Source: a virus. From it: a DNA stretch of 64,000 bases. The notes beneath the pieces are model-generated. The model was not told the DNA's origin and ran no database searches. It saw only the letters and a list, made by a program, of their open reading frames with translations. The stretch lies in IMG/VR virus record IMGVR_UViG_3300032462_001516, positions 1 to 64,000 of that record; one strand, 5' to 3'. Shown here one piece after another: positions 1 to 8,375 of the stretch. The number at the start of each line of letters is the position of its first letter. Position 1 is the stretch's first letter. Both the position numbers and the translations under genes were made by a program.

Positions 1-90
1 CTGCTCCGGGTCAACCTGCTCCGGGTCAACCTGCTCCGGGTCAACCTGCTCCGGGTCAACCTGCTCCGGGTCAACCTGCTCCGGGTCAAC
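1..90 (+). repeat. 15-bp tandem repeat, six copies
   Basis: Six perfect copies of CTGCTCCGGGTCAAC run from the left edge. They are in frame with the gene that continues to 404 and encode a repeated A-P-G-Q-P unit. The array probably extends left of the window. Confidence 0.97.
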
Positions 91-404
91 CGAATGCTCC
101 TGCTGCTCCGATTCAAGGAGGACAGACAGCCCCTCCAGTACCACCAAATCCAATGTCGGACCCTAAAGTAGCTCAGGCATTTCAGACTATTTCTGGAATT
201 AAAGATCAGAAAATTCAGCAGGCATTTCAACAATTCCAGAAAGCCGCTGGAATCCAGCCTGGAGGTTCCCCGCAACAAAGTCCAGCATCGCCGCAAGCTC
301 CGGCTTCTCCAAGTCCAGGACAGCCGCAGGCTCAGCCGCAGGCTCAGCCGCAGGCTCAACCACCGGCTGGTCAGCCCGGTCAACCACAACAACCTCAAAG
401 GTAG
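3..404 (+). CDS. Pro/Gln/Ala-rich protein, C-terminal part
   Basis: The frame is open from the left edge, so the start lies outside the window. It begins with six APGQP repeats. A short less biased stretch follows (about residues 50-80, probably helical, with paired QAF motifs), then a P/Q/A/S-rich tail containing three QPQA repeats from a 12-bp DNA repeat. There is no membrane segment. The low-complexity composition resembles linker or scaffold-like regions of virion proteins, and the neighbours are tail genes. The function is unknown. The same Pro-rich style recurs in the protein at 35270-35587. Confidence 0.75.
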   Translation, partial: APGQPAPGQPAPGQPAPGQPAPGQPAPGQPNAPAAPIQGGQTAPPVPPNPMSDPKVAQAFQTISGIKDQKIQQAFQQFQKAAGIQPGGSPQQSPASPQAPASPSPGQPQAQPQAQPQAQPPAGQPGQPQQPQR

Positions 405-511
405 GTTGAGGCTTGAACAAAGCTGGCCGATGAATGGTGCTGAATAATATTTGTGGTAATTTAGGTTTAGGGAAAGAAGTTATAGGCGGGCCAATGATAA
501 ACACTGGCTGT

Positions 512-1360
512 CTATAACTTTTCCTTTTTATCTTGAATGCCTTCATCTTTCCTCTTCATGACCAATTTGCCACGGAATTTCTTTTTGTTTTCAATCTTGA
601 GTGCCACAGCTTCAATGAACTCTTGAACGCCTTTCGATCCTTTTTTGGTAAAAACGGCACTTAGCACTTTGTATTTGTCATCAAAATTGTGACCTAAGTG
701 GTCATGCCAATCATTGTTGACAAATCTCTTGCAGTATTTACTAAGTTTGTCGTCCGTAGATACTCGTTGAGACATTTCAGCTACGGTCATTTCTTTGATG
801 TCATAGCTAACTTTCTTTGGAATCACAAGAGCCTGACCATATGGCTCACCCTTCCTGAAGATTAGAGTTTGCCCAGGCATTGGATTCTTAAATACCACGA
901 AGAAGATTTTTGGCCACCATTCAGTCTGAAGATGACCCGGCAAACAACAAGGAACTGTGTATGTGGTATCAGTGTAGTACCTTGGGTGACATTCTGTTCT
1001 AAGAACGTACCCAGACGGCACTTTAATATCAAGAGCCGATGTCATGCCAAAATGTCCTGGAGCGAAACACATGAAGGGAGGCAAAGAAACATCAGGACAT
1101 TCTTTCTGTTCTTCGCTGAAATCACCATTGAACACAACTTGCCCGTCAACCATGTTGACTCGACACTCTGTTTCAAATGGGTAACAGAGTTCCAGCCCAT
1201 AGGTAGCCCCATCGACAAATGGAGGACAATGCCAAGGCTGTGGTTTGTCACCATTTGAATGATCGTTGGGATCACCAGCCCAACCGGGAATTTGAAGTTT
1301 TATTGGTCGAGGAGGAACACCTTTGTACCATGTCCGATATTTGATTTCTAGCTTATCCAT
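512..1360 (-). CDS. DUF6065-like protein
   Basis: A 282-residue protein. The start is placed at 1360, where AAGGA precedes the ATG, rather than at the longer upstream start. The layout (an N-terminal P-W-H-C-P-P segment, a central H-F-G motif, an R-T-E-C-H-P strand, and a later F-R-K-G-E-P-Y segment) resembles the phage-associated DUF6065 family. That match is from memory of the family pattern and is moderate. The C-terminus is Lys-rich. The gene is antisense to the tail genes and divergent from the gp15-like gene. No enzymatic role can be assigned. Confidence 0.7.
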   Translation of the reverse strand: MDKLEIKYRTWYKGVPPRPIKLQIPGWAGDPNDHSNGDKPQPWHCPPFVDGATYGLELCYPFETECRVNMVDGQVVFNGDFSEEQKECPDVSLPPFMCFAPGHFGMTSALDIKVPSGYVLRTECHPRYYTDTTYTVPCCLPGHLQTEWWPKIFFVVFKNPMPGQTLIFRKGEPYGQALVIPKKVSYDIKEMTVAEMSQRVSTDDKLSKYCKRFVNNDWHDHLGHNFDDKYKVLSAVFTKKGSKGVQEFIEAVALKIENKKKFRGKLVMKRKDEGIQDKKEKL

Positions 1361-1399
1361 TTTGGTCCTTACTTGAATACCTAATTGTAGGAGAAAGAA

Positions 1400-2401
1400 A
1401 TGAGCAGCACAAATAATCCAAATCACCAGCAGAGGAATTTGAACAATTGCGCAGTTCCAGGAATTCCCGCAGACGTAAATCTCGATCCTTCTCCTCCGTA
1501 CTGTGGTAAAGACCCAGAACGGGATGCAGATAATCGAAGAGGAATCAATGACGACAGTTTGAATTTCCTCAAAGACGAAACAATGAAGAAGACCGGCTTC
1601 GGGGCCAGAGTTGATTGCGACCCGATGCAGCGTGGCTTCATTATTAACGACTTGGAGAATCCAGAGCGAAATGTCCTCTACAGATATTCTAAATCAATTC
1701 GTGGCACAGATGAAGCCATGCTGGATATGTTTAACAACATTGTTGTGATTGATGAAGATGGCAAGGCATGGCCAATTCCCGTGATGCTCGGTCCACCAGA
1801 AAAAGCTGTAGCCGCAATCGTACAAGATAATGTTCACAAAGACGAGACGTTGGTTGTTGATCGACTGAAGTTGCCATTGCTGGCTTTGACTCAAACACAA
1901 ATTGATTACGACCTTGATAGATACACCTATCACAAAGCAATCAATCTGTTTCGCAACAGCAACAATGACCGTCCAGGTTTGGCGATTAGTGAAAAGTACA
2001 ACAAAGATACAGTATTTGGTTTAGCAAGAGGCGTTCCAATAAATATTGGATATTCGGTCACGGCATGGACTATGTATCGTGAAGATATGAACCAGATAGT
2101 AGAACAAATTCTCACAAAATTTAGTCATGCGGCATACATACGAGTAACAGGTGTCCCTTGGGAGGTCATGATCAAGCTGGACTCTATTGCTAATAACCTG
2201 GAAGTTGAACCGGGCGATCAAGCAATTCGAGTAATTAAATACGAATTTAATATGACGGCTCAGACCTATATACCTCAACCGATTGAACGCAAGAAGGCAG
2301 TCCTAAAAATGAAGATTGACTTTGTTGACGGTATGACCGAGGAAGAAATCACTGAGGTGATGGCGAGAATAGAAGAATCTGTCAAGGAATTAGAATGTTA
2401 G
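1400..2401 (+). CDS. gp15-like tail sheath stabiliser / virion structural protein
   Basis: 333 residues, with AGGAG upstream of the ATG. Residues from about 110 to 290 show the T4 gp15 style: P-L-L-A-L-T-Q, then D-R-Y-T-Y, then G-V-P-I-N-I-G-Y-S-V, then I-V-E-Q-I-L-T-K-F. This is a beta-rich domain followed by a helix common in tail terminator and sheath-stabilising proteins. The N-terminal 60 residues are Pro/Asn-rich and probably flexible. The position just upstream of sheath and tube genes supports a tail-end role. The exact T4 equivalent is an inference, and another neck protein is possible. Confidence 0.6.
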   Translation: MSSTNNPNHQQRNLNNCAVPGIPADVNLDPSPPYCGKDPERDADNRRGINDDSLNFLKDETMKKTGFGARVDCDPMQRGFIINDLENPERNVLYRYSKSIRGTDEAMLDMFNNIVVIDEDGKAWPIPVMLGPPEKAVAAIVQDNVHKDETLVVDRLKLPLLALTQTQIDYDLDRYTYHKAINLFRNSNNDRPGLAISEKYNKDTVFGLARGVPINIGYSVTAWTMYREDMNQIVEQILTKFSHAAYIRVTGVPWEVMIKLDSIANNLEVEPGDQAIRVIKYEFNMTAQTYIPQPIERKKAVLKMKIDFVDGMTEEEITEVMARIEESVKELEC

Positions 2402-2616
2402 AGATAAAAAACAAACAGAAATTTCCAGTTCAATTAGTCATAAGGTCGAGGACGGCCCCACGCTCTTTCACGGTATTGAATGTACCAGGAATAGGTTGCG
2501 GAAAAAATATTTATCTTCTCGAAGATGAAAGAGCAACTGAATACATAGATAGAGCAGAAAAGGATGGATTGATTTCCACAAGGTACATACCAAACAAGTT
2601 AAGAAAGGGAGAATAA
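2395..2616 (+). CDS. small conserved-looking structural-block protein
   Basis: 73 residues. It overlaps the end of the gp15-like gene by 7 nt and ends 4 nt before the sheath gene, so the three are probably translationally coupled. It is basic, with an R-S-R-T-A-P-R-S-F segment and a C-terminal helix. The family is not recognised. Its position between a tail terminator and the sheath suggests a small tail or neck component. Confidence 0.65.
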   Translation: MLEIKNKQKFPVQLVIRSRTAPRSFTVLNVPGIGCGKNIYLLEDERATEYIDRAEKDGLISTRYIPNKLRKGE

Positions 2617-2620
2617 GACT

Positions 2621-4984
2621 ATGGCGATTCTACAGGGGTTCCCGCCTTCTAACACTATTAGCCCAAGTGTTAGAATCACTGAGAAAGACTTGAGCTACAT
2701 TGCTCCTGACCAGTCCTTCCACCGTGCGGGCTTGGTCGGTTTTGCATCTAAGGGTCCGATAAATTTACCGACTCTAATTGCAACAAACCGTCAATTGCAC
2801 GTTACATTTGGCAATCCGCACCCGGACGTTGGCGATCCATTCCTCATTTACGCAGCCGAGCAATATTTGCTTGTTGCCAATGAGCTATTCGTCGTTCGAG
2901 TTGCTGATACTGATCCAGTTAGCGACGAGCAGGCATCATCAGCTACGGTTGATGTCCCTGCTGCCGGTACATTGGTGAAGATTGAATCAGCTTACACCGG
3001 GGCTGGCGGGTCATATACGTTTGACGTAGACTCATTCTTCCGTTGGAGACTGAATGGTAATCTATCTGCCAAGACACTGGTTGTGTTGGCAGGAACTTAC
3101 CTAGTTCAAGAAGTTGTTGACGACTTGAATGCACAACTCGACTTTGAGAACGATGGAATTCAGTTGTACAAGACTGGAACCGGCACAATTGGTGTAAAAA
3201 CTACTTGGGCATACGGTCCTGACGCTTCATTAGAATTGGTTTCTGTTCAGAATTCCATCTATGGCAATACCGTTTTGAATGGAAATCCAACTGGACTTGG
3301 AACTGGTATGACTCAGGCGACGGTCACTGGCACAACCGCCATGTACCCGAACGTAGGCTATCAGACTCCTGGCACCTATGACTTCACAGGTTTGACTGGT
3401 CTAAATATTCAAATCGTCTTAGACGGCACAGACAATGTGTTGATCGACGGTATTGTTCAAGTAATTGACCTATCTGCTCTCGAAGGCTCCTCAAATGTTA
3501 TTGCAGACGTTATCACTGCAATCAATGCAGAAAAAATAGAGAATGGTGGAACACTCCCAGGTGGATGGACGGCTGTAGCTGTTGGAAACAACGTACAGTT
3601 CAACACCAATCACGCTGGAAACGACGCTCGTCTTCGTATTAAGCCAGACAGCACAGCAGAAGCATTATTCGGACTCAACACATCCACACACGCTGGCGAT
3701 AGCCCAGAAGGTGTCACTGGTGCGGTCGGTATCGCAACATACGGTATCGTAACTGGTGCTGTGAACAACAGCGGCAGCATCTCGTTCACCATCAATGCTG
3801 ACAGTCCTGGCATCGAAGGCAATCAGACACAAGTAAGAATCACAAACGACGTTCGTGAAGACCACTTCATTATCGAAGTCTTCAATAACGGCGTATCGGT
3901 AGAAGCATGGGGCAACTTGACAAAGAACCAGACAAGTCGGTTCTATGTTGAAACCTACATGGCTTTGGTTTCGGACTTTATCCGAATCAATGACAACACT
4001 AGCGAAGGTGCTGGTCCTTTGGACGGTACTTATGGCCTATTAGGTGGATCAGACGGTATTCCTTCTGATCCAGATGCTCAAGACGCTTTGATTATTGGCA
4101 ATCAGATTGGCTACACCGGCATGTATACCATGTCCGAGCCAGAACAGATTGACATTGACCTCATCGCTGCTCCTGGTCACTCCAGCACTAGCGTTGTAAC
4201 AGCCCTGTTGGACTTCTGCCAGAACACCCGCATGGACTGCTTGGCGATCATCGATCCTCCATTCGGTCTGACGGTTGGCGAAATTGTAGCATGGCAAAAC
4301 GGAACTCACCCATTGAACCTCACACGTTTTGACTCGGACTTCGGTGCTTTGTACTGGCCTTGGGTTAAGATTCGTGACAACTTCAACCGGGTTGACGTAT
4401 GGGTGCCACCTAGCGGTTCAATTATGGCAGTTATCGCTCGAAGCGATTTCTTGTCTGCTCCTTGGTTTGCTCCGGCTGGGGCGAACCGTGGTGTCGTTCC
4501 GGCGATCACCGACGTTTACAACCGTCCGACGCTTGCCGAGCGTGACTTGATGTATGGAAACCGTAACTGCATCAATCCAATCGTTCACTTCAATGATGTT
4601 GATGGCTTCTTGGTTTGGGGTCAAAAGACTCTGCAACGCCGACCAACAGCTTTGGATCGTGTTAACGTGCGTCGATTGATGTTTTACCTAGAGAAGCGAA
4701 TTCGCTCTGCGAGCCGTCAGCTTCTATTCGATCCAAACGACGAGACGTTCCAGCGCAAGTTTGTAAGCATCGCTTCGCAGATTTTGCGTGAGGTTCAGGT
4801 AGGTCGGGGCGTTACCGACTTCATCATCAAGGCCGACGCTGAATTGAACACTCCTGATGTAATCGACCGTAATGAGTTCCGGGCGCAGATTGGCGTACAG
4901 CCAACGAGAGCCGCTGAATTCATCTTCATCGAGTTCTCGATTCACAGAACGGGTAGCTTCACAGAGAACGCAGATACCTTCTAA
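2621..4984 (+). CDS. contractile tail sheath protein (gp18-like)
   Basis: 787 residues, with GGGAG upstream of the ATG. The N-terminus (S-P-S-V-R-I-T-E-K-D-L) and the following G-L-V-G-F-A-S-K-G-P segment are typical of myovirus sheath proteins. So is the C-terminal domain from about residue 560, with N-R-G-V-V-P-A-I-T-D, L-Y-W-P-W-V and I-R-S-A-S-R-Q-L-L-F-D-P-N. The middle (about 110-450) is a long, Gly/Thr-rich beta insertion, the variable surface region. T4 gp18 is about 659 residues, so this copy is larger. The sheath polymerises around the tube and contracts on infection. Confidence 0.95.
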   Translation: MAILQGFPPSNTISPSVRITEKDLSYIAPDQSFHRAGLVGFASKGPINLPTLIATNRQLHVTFGNPHPDVGDPFLIYAAEQYLLVANELFVVRVADTDPVSDEQASSATVDVPAAGTLVKIESAYTGAGGSYTFDVDSFFRWRLNGNLSAKTLVVLAGTYLVQEVVDDLNAQLDFENDGIQLYKTGTGTIGVKTTWAYGPDASLELVSVQNSIYGNTVLNGNPTGLGTGMTQATVTGTTAMYPNVGYQTPGTYDFTGLTGLNIQIVLDGTDNVLIDGIVQVIDLSALEGSSNVIADVITAINAEKIENGGTLPGGWTAVAVGNNVQFNTNHAGNDARLRIKPDSTAEALFGLNTSTHAGDSPEGVTGAVGIATYGIVTGAVNNSGSISFTINADSPGIEGNQTQVRITNDVREDHFIIEVFNNGVSVEAWGNLTKNQTSRFYVETYMALVSDFIRINDNTSEGAGPLDGTYGLLGGSDGIPSDPDAQDALIIGNQIGYTGMYTMSEPEQIDIDLIAAPGHSSTSVVTALLDFCQNTRMDCLAIIDPPFGLTVGEIVAWQNGTHPLNLTRFDSDFGALYWPWVKIRDNFNRVDVWVPPSGSIMAVIARSDFLSAPWFAPAGANRGVVPAITDVYNRPTLAERDLMYGNRNCINPIVHFNDVDGFLVWGQKTLQRRPTALDRVNVRRLMFYLEKRIRSASRQLLFDPNDETFQRKFVSIASQILREVQVGRGVTDFIIKADAELNTPDVIDRNEFRAQIGVQPTRAAEFIFIEFSIHRTGSFTENADTF

Positions 4985-5025
4985 CAAACTGGCTCATATA
5001 GAGAGTAGACCACAAGGAGATAATT

Positions 5026-5616
5026 ATGGCAAGATCAGGTTCGGGACGTGATATGGGATTGGGCCAATTGGCCGGTCCCGATTTAGTCTTCAAAAGAAAA
5101 TATAGATGGACATTTGAAGTCCAGCCGTATTGCGGATATGTGATTCCTGCTCACTTCGTAAAGTTGGCTTCACGGCCTAACCTAACGATTGAAGAGACGG
5201 AAATCAACTTCTTGCACGGCAAGATGTGGATTCCAGGAAAGGGTTCTTGGGAAACCATTACTGTTACCTACTATGACATTGGTAACGGCGGTAATGGAAT
5301 CACAGGTTTGTTCAGTTGGCTCGCAACGAACTACAACTTCACCGATCCAATCGGTTTGCACCAGTCCTCGAAGAGAGGAGCCGGTCCAGGCTCAAAGGGT
5401 TATTCCGCAGACGGTACACTGATGCTGTTTGATGGTTGCGGTGTTGCTATGGAACAATGGAACCTAAGTCATATGTGGCCACAGGCGATTAACTTTGGCG
5501 AACTGGACTATTCTTCCTCAGAAGAAGTAACAGTTGAATTGACGCTTCGCTACAGCGAAGTGGAGTACATCCCACTTTGCGGTGGCCGCATCAATCCTTG
5601 CTGTGCAGGTTGCTAA
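5026..5616 (+). CDS. tail tube protein (gp19-like)
   Basis: 196 residues, with AAGGAG upstream. Features of the gp19 family: F-K-R-K-Y-R-W-T-F-E near the N-terminus, A-S-R-P-N-L-T-I-E-E-T-E-I at residues 50-62, W-E-T-I-T-V-T-Y-Y-D, and a C-terminal L-T-L-R-Y-S motif. The C-terminus carries a Cys cluster (C-G-G-R-I-N-P-C-C-A-G-C) that is unusual for a tube subunit. It lies directly downstream of the sheath and is the most complete of three tube genes in tandem. Confidence 0.93.
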   Translation: MARSGSGRDMGLGQLAGPDLVFKRKYRWTFEVQPYCGYVIPAHFVKLASRPNLTIEETEINFLHGKMWIPGKGSWETITVTYYDIGNGGNGITGLFSWLATNYNFTDPIGLHQSSKRGAGPGSKGYSADGTLMLFDGCGVAMEQWNLSHMWPQAINFGELDYSSSEEVTVELTLRYSEVEYIPLCGGRINPCCAGC

Positions 5617-5643
5617 TTACCCTACAAAAAATAAGATAAACCC

Positions 5644-5787
5644 ATGCCAAGATCAGGTAATGGTCAGGATGTGGGGTTTGGACATCTTGCGGACGCAGAC
5701 CTTGTATTCAAACGCAAATTTCGATGGGCGTTTGAGGTACAAGGTCTTGTCCGTAGGGATGTGCCATCTCATTGGGTGTCTTTCTGA
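5644..5787 (+). pseudogene. truncated tail tube gene copy
   Basis: An ATG at 5644 opens a 47-codon frame. Its product starts M-P-R-S-G-N-G-Q-D-V-G-F-G and continues F-K-R-K-F-R-W-A-F-E-V-Q, clearly paralogous to the first 45 residues of the tube protein at 5026. It then loses similarity and stops at TGA. The next, intact paralogue starts 8 nt later. It is read here as a remnant of a tandem duplication, although a translated short N-terminal peptide cannot be excluded. Confidence 0.85.
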
Positions 5788-5795
5788 GGTAAATT

Positions 5796-6323
5796 ATGCC
5801 AAGCACTGGTAATGGAAGAAACATGGGGTTCGACTTTGGGTTAGAAGACCCAAATGCTTGCTTCAAAAGAAAAAATCGTTGGTTGTTCAAAATTGAAGAC
5901 GTGAGTGCAGATGGAGTAAGTTCTTTGCCTCCATCTAAAGCTGCACGTCCTTCATTGTCCTTTAAGGAAATAGAAGTTCAACACTTGAACGAAACAGTGT
6001 ATTATCCAGGCAAACCTGAATGGAAACCCATCACACTGACTTTGTACGATCTGAAGAAAAACTCTCTGAATCCTGTGTTCGAGTGGCTTTCCGAGCTTTA
6101 TGATCCTCGATCCAAAAGCAAATACCGTCCATCCTGTAATGGATTCAAAAAGCGAAAGGCCACGTTAGAACTTTACGATGGATGCGGAACAAAGATTGAG
6201 ACTTGGATTTTTGAGACGGTTTGGCCACAGGCAGTAGAGTTTGGCGACCTAGATATGTCCACCAGCGAACTAATTACTTGTGAATTAACCCTTAGATACG
6301 ACAGAGCGTATATCGAAAATTAG
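5796..6323 (+). CDS. second tail tube-like protein
   Basis: 175 residues, with GAGGT 5 nt before the ATG. It shares the tube pattern: M-x-S-x-G-N-G-R, C-F-K-R-K-N-R-W-L-F-K, A-A-R-P-S-L-S-F-K-E-I-E-V, W-K-P-I-T-L-T-L-Y-D, W-P-Q-A-V-E-F-G-D-L-D and L-T-L-R-Y-D. It is more divergent than the copy at 5026 and lacks the Cys-rich tail. It could form a specialised ring, such as the tube initiator or terminator, or an alternative tube. Confidence 0.88.
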   Translation: MPSTGNGRNMGFDFGLEDPNACFKRKNRWLFKIEDVSADGVSSLPPSKAARPSLSFKEIEVQHLNETVYYPGKPEWKPITLTLYDLKKNSLNPVFEWLSELYDPRSKSKYRPSCNGFKKRKATLELYDGCGTKIETWIFETVWPQAVEFGDLDMSTSELITCELTLRYDRAYIEN

Positions 6324-6598
6324 TCTTCGCTATTTTCTTCTTCTTCCTCTTCAAGTTCTTCGCTCATTTCTTTTTTCAAGAGTTCTTGACAGGCTTTTAT
6401 TGAGTCTTCAAGCTCTTTAGGTTTACATTTAAGAACCCGGCAGGCTCCACTTTTGTTGAGTCTGCCTTTTTTTGTGTATACTTTTCCGTCATTTAGTAGA
6501 AACGCATCAACAAGATTGCCATAACCACTGTCGATCAGCTTTTGAATCAATTCTTGATTTTCAAGCTGGTCGAATGAATTACTGTTATAATTTGCCAT
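6320..6598 (-). CDS. small acidic-tailed protein, possible transcription accessory
   Basis: 92 residues. The start is placed at 6598, 4-5 nt after GAGGA. Residues 35-65 (G-K-V-Y-T-K-K-G-R-L-N-K-S-G-A-C-R-V-L) could form a helix-turn-helix-like unit. The C-terminus is a run of Glu (E-E-L-E-E-E-E-E-E). It sits downstream of the late sigma factor on the same strand, separated by a terminator. A gp33-like co-activator role is an idea from context only. Confidence 0.6.
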   Translation of the reverse strand: MANYNSNSFDQLENQELIQKLIDSGYGNLVDAFLLNDGKVYTKKGRLNKSGACRVLKCKPKELEDSIKACQELLKKEMSEELEEEEEENSED

Positions 6599-6613
6599 AT
6601 TCCTCACAACCAA

Positions 6614-6647
6614 GAAAAAAAGACCAGGGCAGTATTTACCCTGGTCT
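6614..6647 (-). terminator. intrinsic terminator after the sigma factor gene
   Basis: A 9-bp stem (AGACCAGGG / CCCTGGTCT) with a 9-nt loop is followed on the - strand by a run of T. Confidence 0.85.
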
Positions 6648-6680
6648 GCCTAAATAATTCTAGGTCTTTACAACCACGAA

Positions 6681-7229
6681 TCAATAGTCGTTGGCAAGAT
6701 TATGCCTTTTGTATATACTTTTTGCCTTCGATGCTGGTAGTTGTTGGTCCATTTGTATCTGCAAGAAATCAAGATACTTACGCTTTAGCTCATTGTAGTT
6801 TCTGGCAGTTCTGTACAGTTGTCGGAAGTGGTTTAATATGCAGGTAGTCATATAGTTGAATGCCTTACCCTTATTAGGGTCAAAGCGATCAATCTTCTCG
6901 AAACAAATCATGACGCCTTCTTGCACTGCGTCGTCTTGGTCAATAAGATTGAACTTTGCGTAACGTACAATATTCTGTGATAGCTTATAAAACGCTATTG
7001 CCAATTCATCCTGTACCTGAGAAAACTCAAAAGCTACAACGTGATAGGTTTTTTCAATAGTAACCCATGCGGCAGGCTTCTGGTACTTACCACGCTTCGC
7101 CGTTCTTTGTTCGGTTGCGGCAATGTCATCCATGAACATCTGGTATTTGGTACGTTCTTTCTTGGCTTGTTGGAATTTCACAATCAGACTCTCGAACGTC
7201 TTATTGTTTAGATATTCTGTTGTTGCCAT
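6681..7229 (-). CDS. late-gene sigma factor (gp55-like)
   Basis: 182 residues, with AGGAG before ATG at 7229. The central part (about 75-155) matches sigma70 region 2: L-S-Q-N-I-V-R-Y-A-K-F-N, D-D-A-V-Q-E-G-V-M-I-C-F-E-K-I-D-R-F-D-P-N-K-G and F-N-Y-M-T-T-C-I-L-N-H-F-R. There is no region 4, as in T4 gp55. Gp55 directs host RNA polymerase to TATAAATA late promoters, and such motifs occur in this window (see 10709, 26678, 44445, 61184, 62324). A hairpin with a GCAA loop lies just upstream at about 7235-7252. Confidence 0.88.
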   Translation of the reverse strand: MATTEYLNNKTFESLIVKFQQAKKERTKYQMFMDDIAATEQRTAKRGKYQKPAAWVTIEKTYHVVAFEFSQVQDELAIAFYKLSQNIVRYAKFNLIDQDDAVQEGVMICFEKIDRFDPNKGKAFNYMTTCILNHFRQLYRTARNYNELKRKYLDFLQIQMDQQLPASKAKSIYKRHNLANDY

Positions 7230-7298
7230 CAAGCTCCTTGAGGCCCCGCAAGGGGTCCGTGATAAAGAAATTGGGGTATCTATATACTGCGCCTAGTA

Positions 7299-8147
7299 TC
7301 ATTTCTCGCTCGCTTGCTCCCAACTTCTCAGTCTTTCAAGAGCTTCAATCTTGGCATCCTCATACCATTTATTGACAATCTCGTAGTAATCTGGGCTGTA
7401 TAATTTGCCTGATGTAAAACTACGAAGATGGTCTATGTTTTCGTCTTTCTTTCTTTCAAAGTTCTTTTCGCTACCAATCAAATGTGGTTTGATCTTAAAC
7501 GATCTCAAGATGTAATTGCCCAATATCTCCGTGTCCGGCCATTGAGGACGAGTGACATTGGGCCTGTAGTCGTGAATGTTATAATAGTTACATAATCTTC
7601 TCATGCTCCAACCAAATCCAATTCGGTCCATAGTAGGCATGTGATACATGCTGGCCGTGTGTGAAACCATTCCGTGCCAATCAGCATGACATCGAGGGCT
7701 TATCTCGTATCCGACAACAGAAGATTTGCTTGGACATAAAGTTGTGAGATGTTCTACAAAATCACGCCGACGTAAAAATACATCGGCGTGAGTGGCAAAT
7801 AAAAGTTCGGTGCGGCACAAGCTAAAAGCCATATCCATTGCCATAGCTGGGAAGTCAGAGGGGTGCAACACACCATTTAACCGGATGGCGTGTACTTCCA
7901 CATCTTCGTCACGAAGAGTCTCTATTTGAGCATATTGCTCTGGCGAGCTTCCGGTGTCGATAATCAATACATATGGTCGTTCAGATTGCATTTGCAATAA
8001 GCGTACACATATTTCTAGTTGTTCATAGGTATCAAGAACCGGCACTACTGCGGTTACACGATACTGCCAGGGTTTCTTAGTACAGTTGCCCTCCCAAGGT
8101 TGTTGCCATTGGGGAACATTTCTAAGAGGGGCCAAATCCTTTTTCAC
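7299..8147 (-). CDS. GT-A glycosyltransferase-like protein
   Basis: 282 residues. The start is a GTG at 8147 with only a weak ribosome site. The N-terminal strand (Y-R-V-T-A-V-V-P-V-L-D-T-Y-E) followed by Y-V-L-I-I-D-T-G-S-S is the GT2 nucleotide-binding pattern. H-A-D-V-F at about residue 124 occupies the DxD position. It could decorate the host surface, a virion protein or modified DNA. The acceptor is unknown. It is one of four GT-A-like proteins in the window. Confidence 0.7.
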   Translation of the reverse strand: MKKDLAPLRNVPQWQQPWEGNCTKKPWQYRVTAVVPVLDTYEQLEICVRLLQMQSERPYVLIIDTGSSPEQYAQIETLRDEDVEVHAIRLNGVLHPSDFPAMAMDMAFSLCRTELLFATHADVFLRRRDFVEHLTTLCPSKSSVVGYEISPRCHADWHGMVSHTASMYHMPTMDRIGFGWSMRRLCNYYNIHDYRPNVTRPQWPDTEILGNYILRSFKIKPHLIGSEKNFERKKDENIDHLRSFTSGKLYSPDYYEIVNKWYEDAKIEALERLRSWEQASEK

Positions 8148-8168
8148 TTGTGTCGCTCTATTTCATTT

Positions 8169-8375
8169 ATGGAAATCTATCAGATACTACTTGCCATATT
8201 GGACAAACCCAATGTGCCGAAGTTCTATCGTGAACTTCGGAATCACTACCAAACCGCTGGTATGCTACATGAGGTATCTGCCATCAGTCACTTAATAGAG
8301 AATAAGTTCGAGAAAAAAGATGTCAGTACCCTTGACGATTCACTTGATAATCAAGAACAACGAGGAAACAGTTGA
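8169..8375 (+). CDS. small hypothetical protein
   Basis: 68 residues starting M-E-I-Y-Q-I-L-L-A-I-L, helical and acidic at the C-terminus. The ribosome site is poor. It overlaps the start of the glycosyltransferase/TPR gene by 56 nt in another frame, so it may be coupled to it or not be real. The family is not recognised. Confidence 0.4.
   Translation: MEIYQILLAILDKPNVPKFYRELRNHYQTAGMLHEVSAISHLIENKFEKKDVSTLDDSLDNQEQRGNS

Noticed and set aside
5582-5812. 76-codon frame covering the truncated tube gene
   Set aside because: It is a shadow of the tube remnant in another frame; the remnant's own frame shows clear tube similarity.
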